This document shows positions 1-11,619 of a stretch of 64,000 nt of DNA, piece after piece. How positions within the stretch are numbered: position 1 is the stretch's first letter; each line of letters opens with the position of its first letter. The stretch comes from Ischnura elegans (lineage: Eukaryota; Arthropoda; Insecta; Odonata; Coenagrionidae): the NCBI RefSeq assembly GCF_921293095.1, contig NC_060248.1, forward strand, positions 131,762,972-131,826,971. Reading direction: 5' to 3'. The notes under the pieces are model-generated. The model did not search any database. It worked only from the letters and a program-made list of their open reading frames with translations, and was not told where the DNA came from. The translations under genes and the position numbers were made by a program.

Positions 1-508
1 AGGGTCGCTAATCCTCGACCCTTTCCTCGACGAACTCACCTTCGCTGGACCACGTCTTCCACCCTACCAGCGGGGGGCCTCCTTCCCTAAAAGTGACCGT
101 TCCCACTGCAATTTGAAAATCAATCAATCGATCCAATAATCAAAAAATAAATGTTTTCATCGTACTCCTGTCAAGCGTGCGATCAAGTACGTCTTTGAAC
201 CGTGTTTCTGCTATGAAAAATAACGATTTTGTTAACTTTGCTGAAAACGTGGTTTCGGACCACCGGAAAATGGCAACAGCGGTTTGAAATGGGCAAGGTA
301 GCGGGCTGTTTGAATGAGTTACGAGCGTGAGTTTGGCCATGTGGTACCGTTCAGTAGCACGCCAAGGCTTCAATTAATTTACCAGAGTATTTTCTTACTC
401 ACCAGCTACTGATACTAAGTTCGCAGGCTTTCAAAATGTCAATCTTCCATCGTACTGCAAATGATAGCAACGGTATCTCAATAAGTAGATCATTACGTTA
501 CTCGCTAT
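1..508 (-). repeat. Left arm of ~500-bp inverted repeat (open at window edge)
   Basis: This stretch is nearly identical, in reverse complement, to 6545-7050. Both arms share the same short open frame (140-373 minus, 6712-6912 plus), with no recognisable product. The left arm runs off the window start, so the repeat may be longer. The (TCTACA)n tail of the adjacent non-LTR element begins exactly where the similarity stops, so that retrotransposon probably inserted at the edge of, or within, an older repeat. Confidence 0.85.
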
Positions 509-2628
509 CTACATCTACATCTACATAATACCCTGCGAGCCACCTCTAGGGTGTTTGGCAGGGGGTGATTAATCACCAGCATGCATTTGGACTCCCACAT
601 GCACACCACACCGTCCAAAAAACGTCCCGTATAATAACAAACTATACTACTATATGTATGTTGTTAGAAATAGAATATAGAATAGAAATTCAGAAACATG
701 CATTAAGTTTTACACAGGTTAGTAGGCTACACTACAAGTCATGCAATCTATTTACGAGTTCTATTGCTGCCGTTAAAATCTCTTATTGATCGTGGAAAAA
801 ATGACATTCGGAATCTGTCTGTTCTGCAATCTATCTCTCTTATTTTATTTATATGATCTGATCTTCCGTAGTACGTTGGCGTCCGCAAGATATGGTTAAC
901 TTCGTCAGAAAAGACACTGCTCTTGAATTTATCTAAAAGGTTTAGTCTATTTTTCAATCTACGGTCCGACAGAGATTCCCATCCGAGTTTATCTAAGAGG
1001 TCAGTTACACTAACAAGACTATCGTAACGACCTTTCACATACCTGGCACCTCTTCTTTGCACGCGTTCTAACTCTGTTATTAAGCCTTTTTCATGAGGGT
1101 CCCAAACACTGGCAGCGTATTCCAAATGTGGTCCAACGAGGGAAAAGTAAGTAGCTAATTTCTCTCACTTTGTCGTCGCACTTTCCTAATATTCTTTTAA
1201 CAAAACCCATTTTACGATTAGCTTGACCGGTTATTTCTCGAATATGTTTATTCCACGATAGATCATTATTGAGTCTAACGCCTAGATATTTCACGGATTC
1301 AACTGCATTTAATTGGGTACCTCGAATGATATAGTTACGCTGTAGGGAGTTATTCTTCTTCCAGAAATTAATTACGACGCATTTTTCCAAATTTAATTCC
1401 AACTGCCAAGCATCGCACCAAGCTTGGATAGCAGCAAGGTCATTCGTTAGTTCATCCATATCTTTGCTGGAACGGATTTCTCTGTAAACTACAGCGTCGT
1501 CTGCAAATAATCGTAACTTACTGTGTACTACTTCGCCAATGTCGTTTGTGTAAAGAAGGAATAGGAGTGGGCCAATGACACTACCCTGAGGAACGCCAGA
1601 AGTGACTCTAACCTCATTGGAGACTGCACCGTCTAATACTACTCTTTGGACGCGGTCGCTCAAAAATTCTCTAATCCAGGAAATGACATCTTCGTCTAGA
1701 CCATAAGATTTCAGTTTTATTATTAACTTTCCGTAGGGTACTTTACTTAGGGTACTAGGGAAAGCATTTTTCAGATGACTCTTAAACCCATCAAAATCAG
1801 CTCTTTTAAAAATGAAAACTTTACGCTCTTTTTTAAAGTTTACAGCGGTATTTAGAGAAAACTTTGCAGTTACTACCCTGTGGTCACTAATTCCTTCGAC
1901 AGTGCCAACGTTTACTACCTGATGTGGTATATTTTTCGCTAATAAATCAAGAATACTTTCTCCTCTGTTTGGTGCGGATGCTATTTGAAACAATGAATTA
2001 GATGTAAATGTGTGTAATAAAGCCTCGCAGATCACTTTATCCCTTCCACCAGGAATGAAGCTATAAGTCTCCCAATTTATAGAAGGTACGTTGAAATCTC
2101 CACCCACAATCAAGTTTCTTTCAGGATACTTGGATGCTATGCTGTTTATTTGATTTTGAAAATCTAACATTGACGTTATATCTGAGTTAGGTGGTCTGTA
2201 ATACGAACATAATAAAATAGTTTTGAATTTTGGACATTTAATTAAACACCACACAGATTCAACGCTGGTCTCAGTTACGGTTATCGCTTGGCTGACGATT
2301 GAATTCTTTACAGCTATAAAAACTCCGCCCCCAACTCGATTAATTCTATCTTTCCGATAAACAGTGAACGATTTTGGGAAGATCTCATTGTCTGAATCAT
2401 CATCTGTTAGCCAACTTTCTGTTCCAAAAATGACGTTACACTTCGTACTATGAATTAAATGGTGGAATTCGGGAATCTTATTTCTTAAACTACGGCAATT
2501 AACCACAGCCACGATTAAAACTTCGGAAGCAGTATTATTGCGATTCGGGAATAATTCTGATTTGCTTTTGTCGAATAGACTATTCACAGGCTCTATACCG
2601 CTGATAAATGGAAATGCATGTCCCGTTT
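509..2628 (-). mobile_element. Non-LTR retrotransposon (CR1/Jockey-like), internally deleted copy
   Basis: On the minus strand the order is APE-type endonuclease, then reverse transcriptase, then a 3' UTR. The 3' UTR ends in a conserved CACCCCCTGCCAAACACCC segment and a short (ATGTAG)n tail at 509-525. Compared with the copy at 7108-9966, about 1 kb of linker and early RT is missing: the reading goes from a K.NAFP block straight to a VPYGKL block. The element keeps the endonuclease that the other copy lacks. The family assignment rests on domain order and the tandem-repeat tail. CR1 versus Jockey clade cannot be settled by eye. Confidence 0.85.
748..2587 (-). pseudogene. Endonuclease-RT polyprotein remnant of the non-LTR element
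   Basis: The main frame (1091-2587) begins with an APE endonuclease. Visible motifs are GTESWL, a GGGVF strand, GGDFNVP and ISDHR. It then jumps across the deletion into late RT motifs, GVPQGSVIGPLLF and the catalytic LFADDAVVY. The last ~125 codons (748-1125) lie in another frame, so a frameshift near 1100 separates the C-terminus. In the intact family this protein nicks target DNA and copies its own RNA from the nick. Here the missing early RT and the frameshift make it non-functional. Confidence 0.85.
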
Positions 2629-2848
2629 CACTTGTAGTGTAGCCTACTAACCTATGTAAAACTTAATGCATGCTTCTTAATTTTATTTTTATTTCTAACA
2701 GCATGTGGTGGTATAATTTGTTAGTATACGTGACGTTTTTTGGACCGTGTGGTGTGAATGTGGGAGTCCAATTGCATGCTGGTGATTTATCACCCCCTGC
2801 CAAACACCCTAGAGGTGGCTCGCAGATTATTACGTAGATGTACTTCCT
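2629..2848 (+). mobile_element. Solo 3' tail of the same non-LTR family, opposite orientation
   Basis: It begins at CTTGTAGTGTAGCCTACTAA, as in the 3' UTR of the copy near 9233. It runs through the GACGTTTTTTGGAC and CACCCCCTGCCAAACACCC blocks to a TACGTAGATG end. It is a strongly 5'-truncated insertion head-to-head with the element at 509-2628. Confidence 0.8.
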
Positions 2849-3346
2849 TTTGATTTTGATTAGTGATGTAGCTACGAGCGAAAGAAAAGCTTGCCAAGTA
2901 CCCTCTACATTTAACTTTATTAGTGATTATTGAAACGCGGGTAAAGCATTTTACATATGAATCGATGAAATGAAATTTACCGATCTAAATCAGCTCTTTT
3001 AAAAATGAAAACTACGTTCTTCTTTAAAATTTTCAAAAAATTGCTGTCTCATATGCTCATGGAAAAGTTATGAAAGCTTTTGTGTTATCGTTTGCACCAG
3101 CTAATTTTTTGTTACCTGTTGGAAACCCAAGCTAGTCCTGACCGACCGTCATTAGGCTGAGAGTCCAGATCGGAATTTCCGTCCTCGACTTCATTCCCAC
3201 GACCCTCCCTGTACAATGCAAATTGCACGACTAATCTGGATGGTCTTTCATGGGGTGCATTTTTGTTAGCGTTCTAGAGTCCTTGTCTACAAAGAACTTC
3301 GCCGCAATGGCTGAAATAGGACTTAGTGGTAGATAAATGCATTTAG
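2849..3346. other. Intergenic, with a short non-LTR scrap
   Basis: Positions ~2990-3035 match the minus-strand segment at ~1795-1835 of the neighbouring non-LTR element (CAGCTCTTTTAAAAATGAAA). Nothing else is recognised. The 5' terminus of the Merlin-like element to the right should lie here, but I could not pair its terminal repeats. Confidence 0.45.
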
Positions 3347-4429
3347 ATGTCACTGACGTCTGGCGAAATTCAAAGAATACTTGTCATTACGACAATTGAC
3401 GAATTCTTAAGAAAATATTCTTGCGAAAATACGTTAAGGTGCTCGCGTTCACTTTCCAACGCTCGCATGGCCCCTTATAAAAAGAGGGTTTTAAGTGCAA
3501 AGTTTTACTCTCTACTGAACTGCCAAACCAGTGACATGGAGTTCTGTAAGAGCATATCTGCGTTTAAGGCCCATATTAGGGTGGTGGGTATAGTGCAATT
3601 CTTGGTGCTTTGGGGCTTCATTCCGGACACCATTAGCTGCGTCTGTGGGAGCATGAGAACTACCCTCTCGAAGGGGAAGGGGAGGCTGCCTGTATTTAGA
3701 TGCCCGTTGGCTACATGCCGGAGATGTTCCTCCATCACAGTGGGAACCATTTTTCAATGGTTTGCCACTAGACCGGAGGATGTCCTTGCCGTAGTCATAG
3801 GCTGGATTAATCGCTATCCAGTCTGTGTAATTTCTAAGGAGATAGGCATCCAGCGGAGGACGGTTTCCAGCATCATCGGGGCCTTCCAAGAGATGGTCTT
3901 CACCTAGCTCCAGGAAACGAGTGTAGAAATAGGCGGTCCGGGGCACGTGGTCGAGATCGACGAGAGCGCATTCGGGCGTCGAAAATATAACCGCGGTCGT
4001 CTCTGCCAAACGAAGTGGGTCCTTATTGGTGTTGACCGGGAGACCAGGGAGACCTTTCTCTGCGTCGTGGAGAAAAGGGATGCCGCCACTCTCAACGAGG
4101 CAATAACAAAATACGTAAGAATGGGAACGACGATTAAAACAGATATGTGGCGAGGGTACGCCGGTCTGGAGAGTTTGGGGTACATCCATGATACCGTCAA
4201 CCACTCTCAGAATTTTGTTCGTCCCGGAGATAGAAGCACCCACATGCAAAACATCGAAAGCGTGTGGTCAGTAATGAAACGGGACTTGAGGAGGAGGACC
4301 GGCAGATTACGTGTGGGAAATCTGGAATCGTTCCTCACAGAATTTGTTTGGCGATCCAGGCTCTCAACGACGGAGGACCTATTTCGTGATTTGGTGAAAG
4401 CGCACAAGTGCTTTTACACAAATGTTTAG
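3347..4429 (+). pseudogene. Merlin / ISXO2-like (IS1016-related) DDE transposase, one in-frame stop
   Basis: Two consecutive open frames are in the same phase and separated only by a TAG at 3905-3907 (codon 187 of 360). The N-terminal part has a cysteine-rich zinc-ribbon-like region (CVCG, then CPLATCRRC) and a helix-turn-helix-like stretch. The C-terminal part has a complete-looking DDE catalytic core: EIDES (Asp about residue 205), KTDMWRGY (Asp about 266) and NIESVWSVMK (Glu about 304). The HSQNFV segment between them is typical of ISXO2-like proteins. Merlin elements are the eukaryotic cut-and-paste relatives of bacterial IS1016. One nonsense mutation in an otherwise open frame indicates recent activity. 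Terminal inverted repeats were not identified. Confidence 0.85.
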
Positions 4430-5179
4430 AAGTAGTATGTAAAGGAACTGAAAACGCTTATGGCTGCATCTATTCATCATAACAAAGCTCTTTTCAGGGC
4501 TGCTACCTATATTTTTTTGCTTTGCTTTGCATATTTTGGCTAATCAATTTCATAGTGGTAGCAGACTTGTTAATAATCATCAGTGTCACCCAGCTAGATG
4601 CCAACCAAACGCGATGGAGATGGTGGGTAGAGAAAATTATAGATATCAACAATATTTTGCCTTCTCCTCTACATTCTAGAATGAATCATTCGTTCTATAA
4701 CTTAACAACTTGGCAATGAAATGATGAAATAAAATGGCACATGCAGCATCATTTTACCTGTGTCTAACCCCAAGTACGTACTATACAATACCGTGGGAGC
4801 CACATCTTGGGTGTTTGGCAGGGGGTGGCCTCCGTTGACTTCATCCAGAAGAGTACCAAGTCCTTTCCCTCCGATGTGTAATCAGGGATGCCGACTTAAA
4901 AAAATATTGGGGGGGGGATCTTGCACTGGGAAATTTTATAATTAGTGAGTTTTAAGTTTATAAGAATTTTAGAAGAGTCATATGATCAACATTAGAATCG
5001 TGATAACTCGAATGTCGATATGTAGACAATCCGGGGAAAATCGACAAGCCTGACATTTTTTCCTCACACCCATAATGAATTTTTGAGGGGAGTCGGGCCC
5101 CCTCAAGCCCCAGCGAGTCGGCGCCACTGTTTTTTAATTACACTACAAACAAATAATTTGGGGAAAGTAGAAGCCAAAT
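4430..5179. other. Intergenic, with a minus-strand non-LTR tail scrap
   Basis: Positions ~4770-4830 carry the reverse complement of the non-LTR 3' tail (GTGTTTGGCAGGGGGTGG). The rest is AT-rich and featureless apart from a G8 run near 4911. No gene is recognised. Confidence 0.5.
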
Positions 5180-6015
5180 TCTTGTTTGATTCATTGAATT
5201 CGGTAATCGGCCCCCTGTTGTTCATTGTATACATTAATGATCTCTGCTCCCGCATACTAGTAAAATTCGTTTATTTGGTCACAACGCTGTCATCTATCGC
5301 GAAATTATGGACCACTCTGACTATGAAATTCTATCATCGGCGTTAAACAACGTTCATTTGTCGAGCCAAGAGTGGGGACTCGATCTTATCTGAGCAAATG
5401 CATGTCGGTACATTTCTTGCGAAATTCGTCCAATTATAGCCATATTTAATCTGTGGATGGTATTAACATAAAGGCAACATACTAAGTGAACTACCTGGGA
5501 GTTACGATAACCTCGAACCTCTACTTAGATTGCTAAAATCTTTCAGTAAAAGAACAGCACGGATTTAGAAAAGGGATAGGAAAAAAAAGATATTTTCTCA
5601 GACGACGAGAATCATATCCTTCGTTTACCACCGTAGTATAGTAGACGTGATCGTGAGAATAAAATAAAATAAATAAACTGCAGAACAGAGAGATTTAAAA
5701 TGTCATTCTTCCCTCGTTCTATTAAGGATAGCAACGTCGTCTCAATTGATAGGATTAATAGCGTCGCTCGCTAGGATCACTCATTGCATGTTTTTTTCAT
5801 AGTTCTAACCTTGTATGTATTTGCTCTACGAATAAATAACCATTAGCAATTTTTTTATGAACATGTATATTTTACTAGTATGCGTAATATTTATATGACC
5901 GTGCGGTGTGCATGTGGCGGTCCTCTTGCATGCTGCATGTTGGTGATTTGTCACCCCCTGCCAAACACCCTAGAGGTTGCTCGCGGGGTATTGTTAAAAT
6001 GTAGATGTAGAACAC
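5180..6015 (+). mobile_element. Highly degenerate copy of the 1-10 kb non-LTR element
   Basis: The RT motif around GPLLFIVYINDL is readable near 5205-5245, followed by scraps of the downstream RT. It ends with the family 3' tail (GTGCGGTGTGCATGTGG, then CACCCCCTGCCAAACACCC) and a TGTAGATGTAG end near 6010. Many stops and indels make this an old copy. Confidence 0.7.
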
Positions 6016-6370
6016 GTAGACGCGCAAAACTTGTTAATGAGAGCACAATATGTATTCAGGAAAAGTAGATCATGCGAAACCTCAATAATGATCTATCGTG
6101 GAAATGCTGTCGGTACAGTCTCATAAATCGTGGGAAAAAAGACAATGAATCTGTCTGTTCTACAGTCTATCTCTCTGATATTATTTATATGATTTGATCT
6201 ACCGTGGTATAATGGCGTTAATTGGTAACATATGTCTACCTTCGTCTGAAAATACACTCCTCTTGAATTTATCTAATAGGTTCAGTTTATTTTTCAGCCT
6301 GCGGTCTGATAGAGATTTCCATTCGAGTTCATCAATGAGGTATTTGCACTAACAAGACTAACGTAAAGAA
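6016..6370. mobile_element. Rearranged fragments of the same non-LTR family
   Basis: Positions 6018-6100 (+) match the RT segment around 8075-8125 and then the segment around 8700. Positions ~6125-6365 match, in minus orientation, the last ~250 bp of RT coding sequence (compare 797-1030). Two opposite scraps are joined, pointing to repeated truncated insertions or rearrangement. Confidence 0.65.
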
Positions 6371-6382
6371 TTTAGAATGGAT

Positions 6383-6455
6383 ATCTTTAAGGGGGTGTCC
6401 TAACGCCCCCTTCCACACGCCTTTTAGGCGGCTTGCGGGATTTTATGTAGACGTA
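6383..6455 (+). mobile_element. 3' tail of a second non-LTR family
   Basis: The segment CCACACGCCTTTTAGGCGGC, then TTGCGGG and a TATGTAGACGTAGACG end, recurs at ~34645-34712. The terminal GCGGG..TTATGTAGATG resembles the tail of the main family, so the two families appear related in their 3' ends only. Confidence 0.6.
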
Positions 6456-6544
6456 GACGAACCGTGAGGTATGTACGCACTCCGAAATATTCGCAGTCAC
6501 CGTCTAAAACTCACACCGCTTAGGCACCTCTAGGGTAGTCATCA

Positions 6545-7050
6545 TAGCGAGTAACGTAATGATCTACTTATTGAGATACCGTTGCTATCATTTGCAGTAC
6601 GATGGAAGATTGACATTTTGAAAGCCTGCGAACTTAGTATCAGTAGCTGGTGAGTAAGAAAATACTCTGGTAAATTAACTGAAGCCTTGGCGTGCTACTG
6701 AACGGTACCACATGGCCAAACTCACGCTCGTAACTCATTCAAACAGCCCGCTACCTTGCCCATTTCAAACCGCTGTTGCCATTTTCCGGTGGTCCGAAAC
6801 CACGTTTTCAGCAAAGTTAACAAAATCGTTATTTTTCATCGCAGAAACACGGTTCAAAGACGTACTTGATCGCACGCTTGACAGGAGTACGATGAAAACA
6901 TTTATTTTTTGATTATTGGATAGATTGATTGATTTTCAAATTGCAGTGGGAACGGTCACTTTTAGGGAAGGAGGCCCCCCGCTGGTAGGGTGGAAGGCGT
7001 GGGCCAGCGAAGGTGAGTTCGTCGAGGAAAGGGTCGAGGATTAGCGACCC
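6545..7050 (+). repeat. Right arm of ~500-bp inverted repeat
   Basis: Reverse-complement partner of 1-508, with only scattered differences. It lies just upstream of the right-hand non-LTR copy. The left arm sits at the 3' end of the left copy, so the arms enclose one non-LTR element and the Merlin-like gene. The origin of the repeat is unknown. Confidence 0.85.
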
Positions 7051-7114
7051 TTCCGAGGGTGGCCACGCCCAACCTGGGACTACCTGCTTCATGTCCCCAC
7101 CAAACGCACTTTAA

Positions 7115-9227
7115 CCCTGCAAAGTTTTCTCTAAATACCGCTGTAAACTTAAAAAAAGAGCGTAAAGTTTTCATTTTTAAAAGAGCTGATTTTGATGGGT
7201 TTAAGAGTCATCTGAAAAATGCTTTCCCCAAGTTTCAAGATTCAGTATTAAAGTTAAATGTAGAGAATACTTGGAAAGCTTTTCTTTCGCTCGTAACTTC
7301 GGGAATAAATAGCTACATCCCTAGTAAAATAGTAAAAGAAGGCAGCGAACCGAGATGGTACGACGCGGAAGTGAGAAAATCATTGAGGCGACAGAGAGCG
7401 TGTCATGCTAAAATGAAAAAAGTCAGCACGGATTTATCCGCTAATGAACGCGAGCTAATAATTAAAAAATATAGGATGACTAAAGCCGCCACGAAGGAAG
7501 CGTTCAGGAATGCGTTCACGAATTTTAAAAGAAAAACACTAGTAGAGCAGTTACAGGATAACCCAAAAGCATTATGGTCATATGTAAGGGAAGTTCAAGG
7601 TAAACGATCTACCGTATGTTCGCTGAGAAACGACAATGGAGATGTGTTGACAAGCAGTTACGATAAAGCCAATTTATTAAATTCCTACTTTAAGAGCGTG
7701 TTCATGGAGCCTTCCGAAAACTCACCCGAGACCGATGACAATCCCTGTATACGTAAGATGCCAGCTATTGACATTAGTACGCTCGGAATAGAAAATATAT
7801 TGAAATCGCTCAGTCCAAATAAATCACCTGGTCCAGACGAAATCCCTTCTCGCGTATATAAAGAACTAGCCTCAGAAATTGCCCATTACTTGCAGTTAAT
7901 ATTAAGTAAATCCACGAAGACGAAGTACCTGATGACTGGAAAATCGCTAATGTAACGCCAATATTTAAAAGTGGAGACAAGGAACAGCCATCTAATTACA
8001 GGCCGATATCTTTAACGTCCATCTCTTGCAAAGTCCTTGAACACATCGTAGTCAGCTCGGTAATGAAACACCTAGACGCGCAAAACTTATTAATGGGAAC
8101 TCAACATGGATTCAGGAAAAGCAGATAGTGCGAAACTCAGTAGGCGCTTTTCGCCCACGATATTTTAGTCTCCGGGGAAGACAACATTCCAGTAGACGCG
8201 ATTTTTCTTGATTTCAAAAAGGCATTTGATAAAGTACCCCACGGAAAGTTAATAATAAAACTGAAATCTTATGGTCTAGACGAAGATGTCATTTCCTGGA
8301 TTAGAGAATTTTTGAGCGACCGCGTCCAAAGAGTAGTATTAGACGGTGCAGTCTCCAATGAGGTTAGAGTCACTTCTGGCGTTCCTCAGGGTAGTGTCAT
8401 TGGCCCACTCCTATTCCTTCTTTACACAAACGACATTGGCGAAGTAGTACACAGTAAGTTACGATTATTTGCAGACGACGCTGTAGTTTACAGAGAAATC
8501 CGTTCCAGCAAAGATATGGATGAACTAACGAATGACCTTGCTGCTATCCAAGCTTGGTGCGATGCTTGGCAGTTGGAATTAAATTTGGAAAAATGCGTCG
8601 TAATTAATTTCTGGAAGAAGAATAACTCCCTACAGCGTAATTATATCATTCGAGGTACCCAATTAAATGCAGTTGAATCCGTGAAATATCTAGGCGTTAG
8701 ACTCAATAATGATCTATCGTGGAATAAACATATTCGAGAAATAACCGGTCAAGCTAATCGTAAAATGGGTTTTGTTAAAAGAATATTAGGAAAGTGCGAC
8801 GACAAAGTGAGAGAAATTAGCTACTTACTTTTCCCTCGTTGGACCACATTTGGAATACGCTGCCAGTGTTTGGGACCCTCATGAAAAAGGCTTAATAACA
8901 GAGTTAGAACGCGTGCAAAGAAGAGGTGCCAGGTATGTGAAAGGTCGTTACGATAGTCTTGTTAGTGTAACTGACCTCTTAGATAAAATCGGATGGGAAT
9001 CTCTGTCGGACCGTAGATTGAAAAATAGACTAAACCTTTTAGATAAATTCAAGAGCAGTGTCTTTTCTGACGAAGTTAACCATATCTTGCGGACGCCAAC
9101 GTACTACGGAAGATCAGATCATATAAATAAAATAAGAGAGATAGATTGCAGAACAGACAGATTCCGAATGTCATTTTTTCCACGATCAATAAGAGATTTT
9201 AACGGCAGCAATAGAACTCGTAAATAG
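7115..9227 (+). pseudogene. Reverse transcriptase remnant of the non-LTR element
   Basis: Three frame segments are visible. The first (to 7955) is the linker and RT start, including NKSPGPDEIPSRVYKEL. The middle (7956-8311) is broken by a frameshift and by TAG in what should be the GFRKS.S..T motif. The third (8312-8884) carries GVPQGSVIGPLLF and the LFADDAVVY active site. A further frameshift near 8870 moves the ~120-residue C-terminus into the frame at 8850-9227. The same C-terminal frameshift exists in the left copy, so it predates both insertions or was inherited from one master element. Confidence 0.85.
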
Positions 9228-9348
9228 ATTGCATGACTTGTAGTGTAGCCTACTAACCTGTGTAAAACTTAATGCATGTTTCTGAATTTCTATTCTATAT
9301 TCTATTTCTAACAACATACATATAGTAGTATAGTTTGTTATTATACGG

Positions 9349-9848
9349 CCCATTGAGAAATGGGTGGTGGAATCCACGTGGGTTCCACGTGGAGAATTAA
9401 CGTGGATACCACGTGTTTTTGGTCGTGGAATCAACGTGGAACCCACGTGGAAATTTGGTGGAAAAATTAAAACAGCAGTAGGTGCTGTCCTAAAACCATT
9501 AAAACCTCAACCACTCTATATCTAAACCTTCTATATATGTGTCTACGATTTTTCATGTGCTCTCATGGCTGCCTTTCCACGAATTATATAAAAATAGAAT
9601 GTGCGATACATTTTCACATAACTAGCGTGGTTTCAGGATGATAAATGACGAAATGTCACCAGAGAGTTAAGTTTCACAAATTAGAAATTCTGTTTAACAT
9701 TTTATGATAATCACCACAAATCCACTTGAAATCAACGTGGATTCCACGTGGGTCCAACCACTCAATATCCACCACCACCAAATATCCACCACTCAACGTG
9801 GATTCCACGTGGGTTCCACGTGGATTCCACCACCCATTTCTCACTGGG
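9349..9848. mobile_element. Foldback MITE with CACGTG-rich terminal inverted repeats
   Basis: The left end starts CCCATTGAGAAATGGGTGG. The right end, reverse-complemented, starts CCCAGTGAGAAATGGGTGG, and similarity extends ~45 bp. The empty site is visible in the left non-LTR copy (TATACGGGACG), which shows that the insertion duplicated only GG or GGG. Both arms are built from alternating TTCCACGTGG and ATCCACGTGG units. Seven CACGTG palindromes are present. There is no coding capacity. Confidence 0.85.
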
Positions 9849-9966
9849 GGGACGTTTTTTGGACGGTGTGGTGTGCATGTGGGAGTCCAAATGCATGCTG
9901 GTGATTGATCACCCCCTGCCAAACACCCTAGAGGTGGCTCGCAGGGTATTATGTAGATGTAGATGA

Positions 9967-11619
9967 TGGCTAAATGCGCAAAAGTACCGTTATGCCTGGC
10001 TTCACCTCAGAGCGCTTATCCCCCCTACAGATACCTCTATGGCCAGGGCAGCCGGCGGTTGTCCTCTGGCTGTCCTGAAAATCCGCGGACACTGAGAGGA
10101 CGCGGCGGATGCGCAGCGGACGTCCTTTGGCAACGATGTGCTGTGTGGGATATCTATAAGTTCATTTTTGCATACATGTATCATCAAGTAATTCATGTTT
10201 ATCACATTGCAAAATAATTACAAAAATATCTGCCTCGGTTGGAAGGTTGTGTGACTTAAAACTTTATAGGATTTTATTAAAACTTCAAATATTCCTTAGC
10301 CAGGTTTATCCCATGAAAATTTCTTTAAAATGCATTTCGGAGGATTGCCAAGGCACAGGGAGGATTTTCTGCAAGATATTCCATATCCTGCAGTAGAGAT
10401 CCCAGTCTCATATTTACAGAAAGTATTTCGCCTTCTGCGGGATACCAAAAACTTCAAAACGAGAAATTGTGTTTGAATGTGAAAGAATGTATAAGTATTA
10501 TGTCATTTTAAAAATGAGAACATTTCACGAAATGTTTGAAAAGCCGCCATCCAAATTTTTTTGTTAGTAGTGACATCTCTCGACTAATCCTTTTCTCTTT
10601 CAACTCGTGCCGATTGGCGCTTGCATACATTGGTCCAACATAATCTTTGGTCCATGTGGTCCATGTCCTCGATGTCCTCCAATCAATTTTGATCTGTGAA
10701 GATATAATCATATAATCGTGTGCCTGTTCCTGCAACACTGCACGCCCTCGCCCCTCGCCCTCGCTGTCAATGCTCCAAGCCATGTGAAGCAATAACGACG
10801 GATTTGAGTGGTGTGCAATCTTGTATGCCCGATTTTGATCTAGGAGTTAGCAATGGTCCAAACAGAAGTTCATAAGAGCGCAGGTAAATAAACAAACCGA
10901 AGGTATTATCCTTGACATGAAAATCATTATTCCAGGTATTTTGCATGGCTTTTGCTCTCCTTAAGGATTCTGTACCCGGCTCGTCAAATACTCGCCCATG
11001 GTAAATGTATCGTTAGTCGGTAGAATATCTGTTAGTTTCAGCGAGGGTACGGTCTTTTTCAGTTACTGGGTTTGGCTGGTTACTTCAATATCCTTGGTAA
11101 TTGATCATGCGGTTTTGTAAAGCATCGGTAAAGGTATGCTACCCGATTTTTCGATACTGCTCGATATCATATGCTTCACTGTTCATTACTATAGAATTGA
11201 GTCCTATTCCGAAAGTAACCCACGGCAACCACTTGTTGCTTCCGGAGCTATCTGTAAATATATTGCCCCAATAAACCATTAGCTTTGTGATATATGTTTT
11301 TAGATGAATTCGGAACGGTTAAATTCTTTCAGAATTGAAAAACAACTTTTTTTGTTCAAAGAACAACAATACTATGGGCGGTTGCCGAAATGTATTGTTT
11401 TTTATTTATATTTTAAGCGGTTATAAAAACAGCAGTTAATATCGTGCTACTATATTATGTACAAAATCGTCACTTAAGCAATTATGCTACAAGTGTAAAA
11501 CCCTCAATAGTTCCATGTGACACAAGTTTCAGTTGATTAATTAAAGTTCCGATTTTCTAACATTGTTGAGACCCTTTGTGCATCTGCTTCCGTATTTTTG
11601 TTCACACATAAGCAACAGC
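9967..11619. other. Intergenic, nothing recognised
   Basis: AT-rich sequence without a convincing coding frame, RNA gene or terminal repeat. Open frames at 9963-10217 and 10508-10792 have low-complexity, non-homologous-looking translations and are not called. Confidence 0.5.

Larger units (their letters stand above)
7108..9966 (+). mobile_element. 5'-truncated non-LTR retrotransposon with a foldback insertion in its 3' UTR
   Basis: Similarity to the left copy begins at GCAAAGTTTTCTCTAAATAC, within the end of the endonuclease region. The endonuclease itself is missing, as expected for incomplete target-primed reverse transcription. Coding continues to 9227, followed by the 3' UTR. A 500-bp element (9349-9848) interrupts the UTR. 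The conserved tail resumes at 9849 and ends in TATGTAGATGTAGATG near 9965. Confidence 0.85.

Noticed and set aside
140-373. Short frame conserved in both inverted arms (also 6712-6912)
   Set aside because: Conservation follows from near-identity of the repeat itself. No domain, and the start differs between arms.
3347-4429. Bacterial contamination suggested by an ISXO2/IS1016-like transposase
   Set aside because: Merlin elements are a known eukaryotic branch of this family, and the surroundings are insect-type retrotransposons in one continuous sequence.
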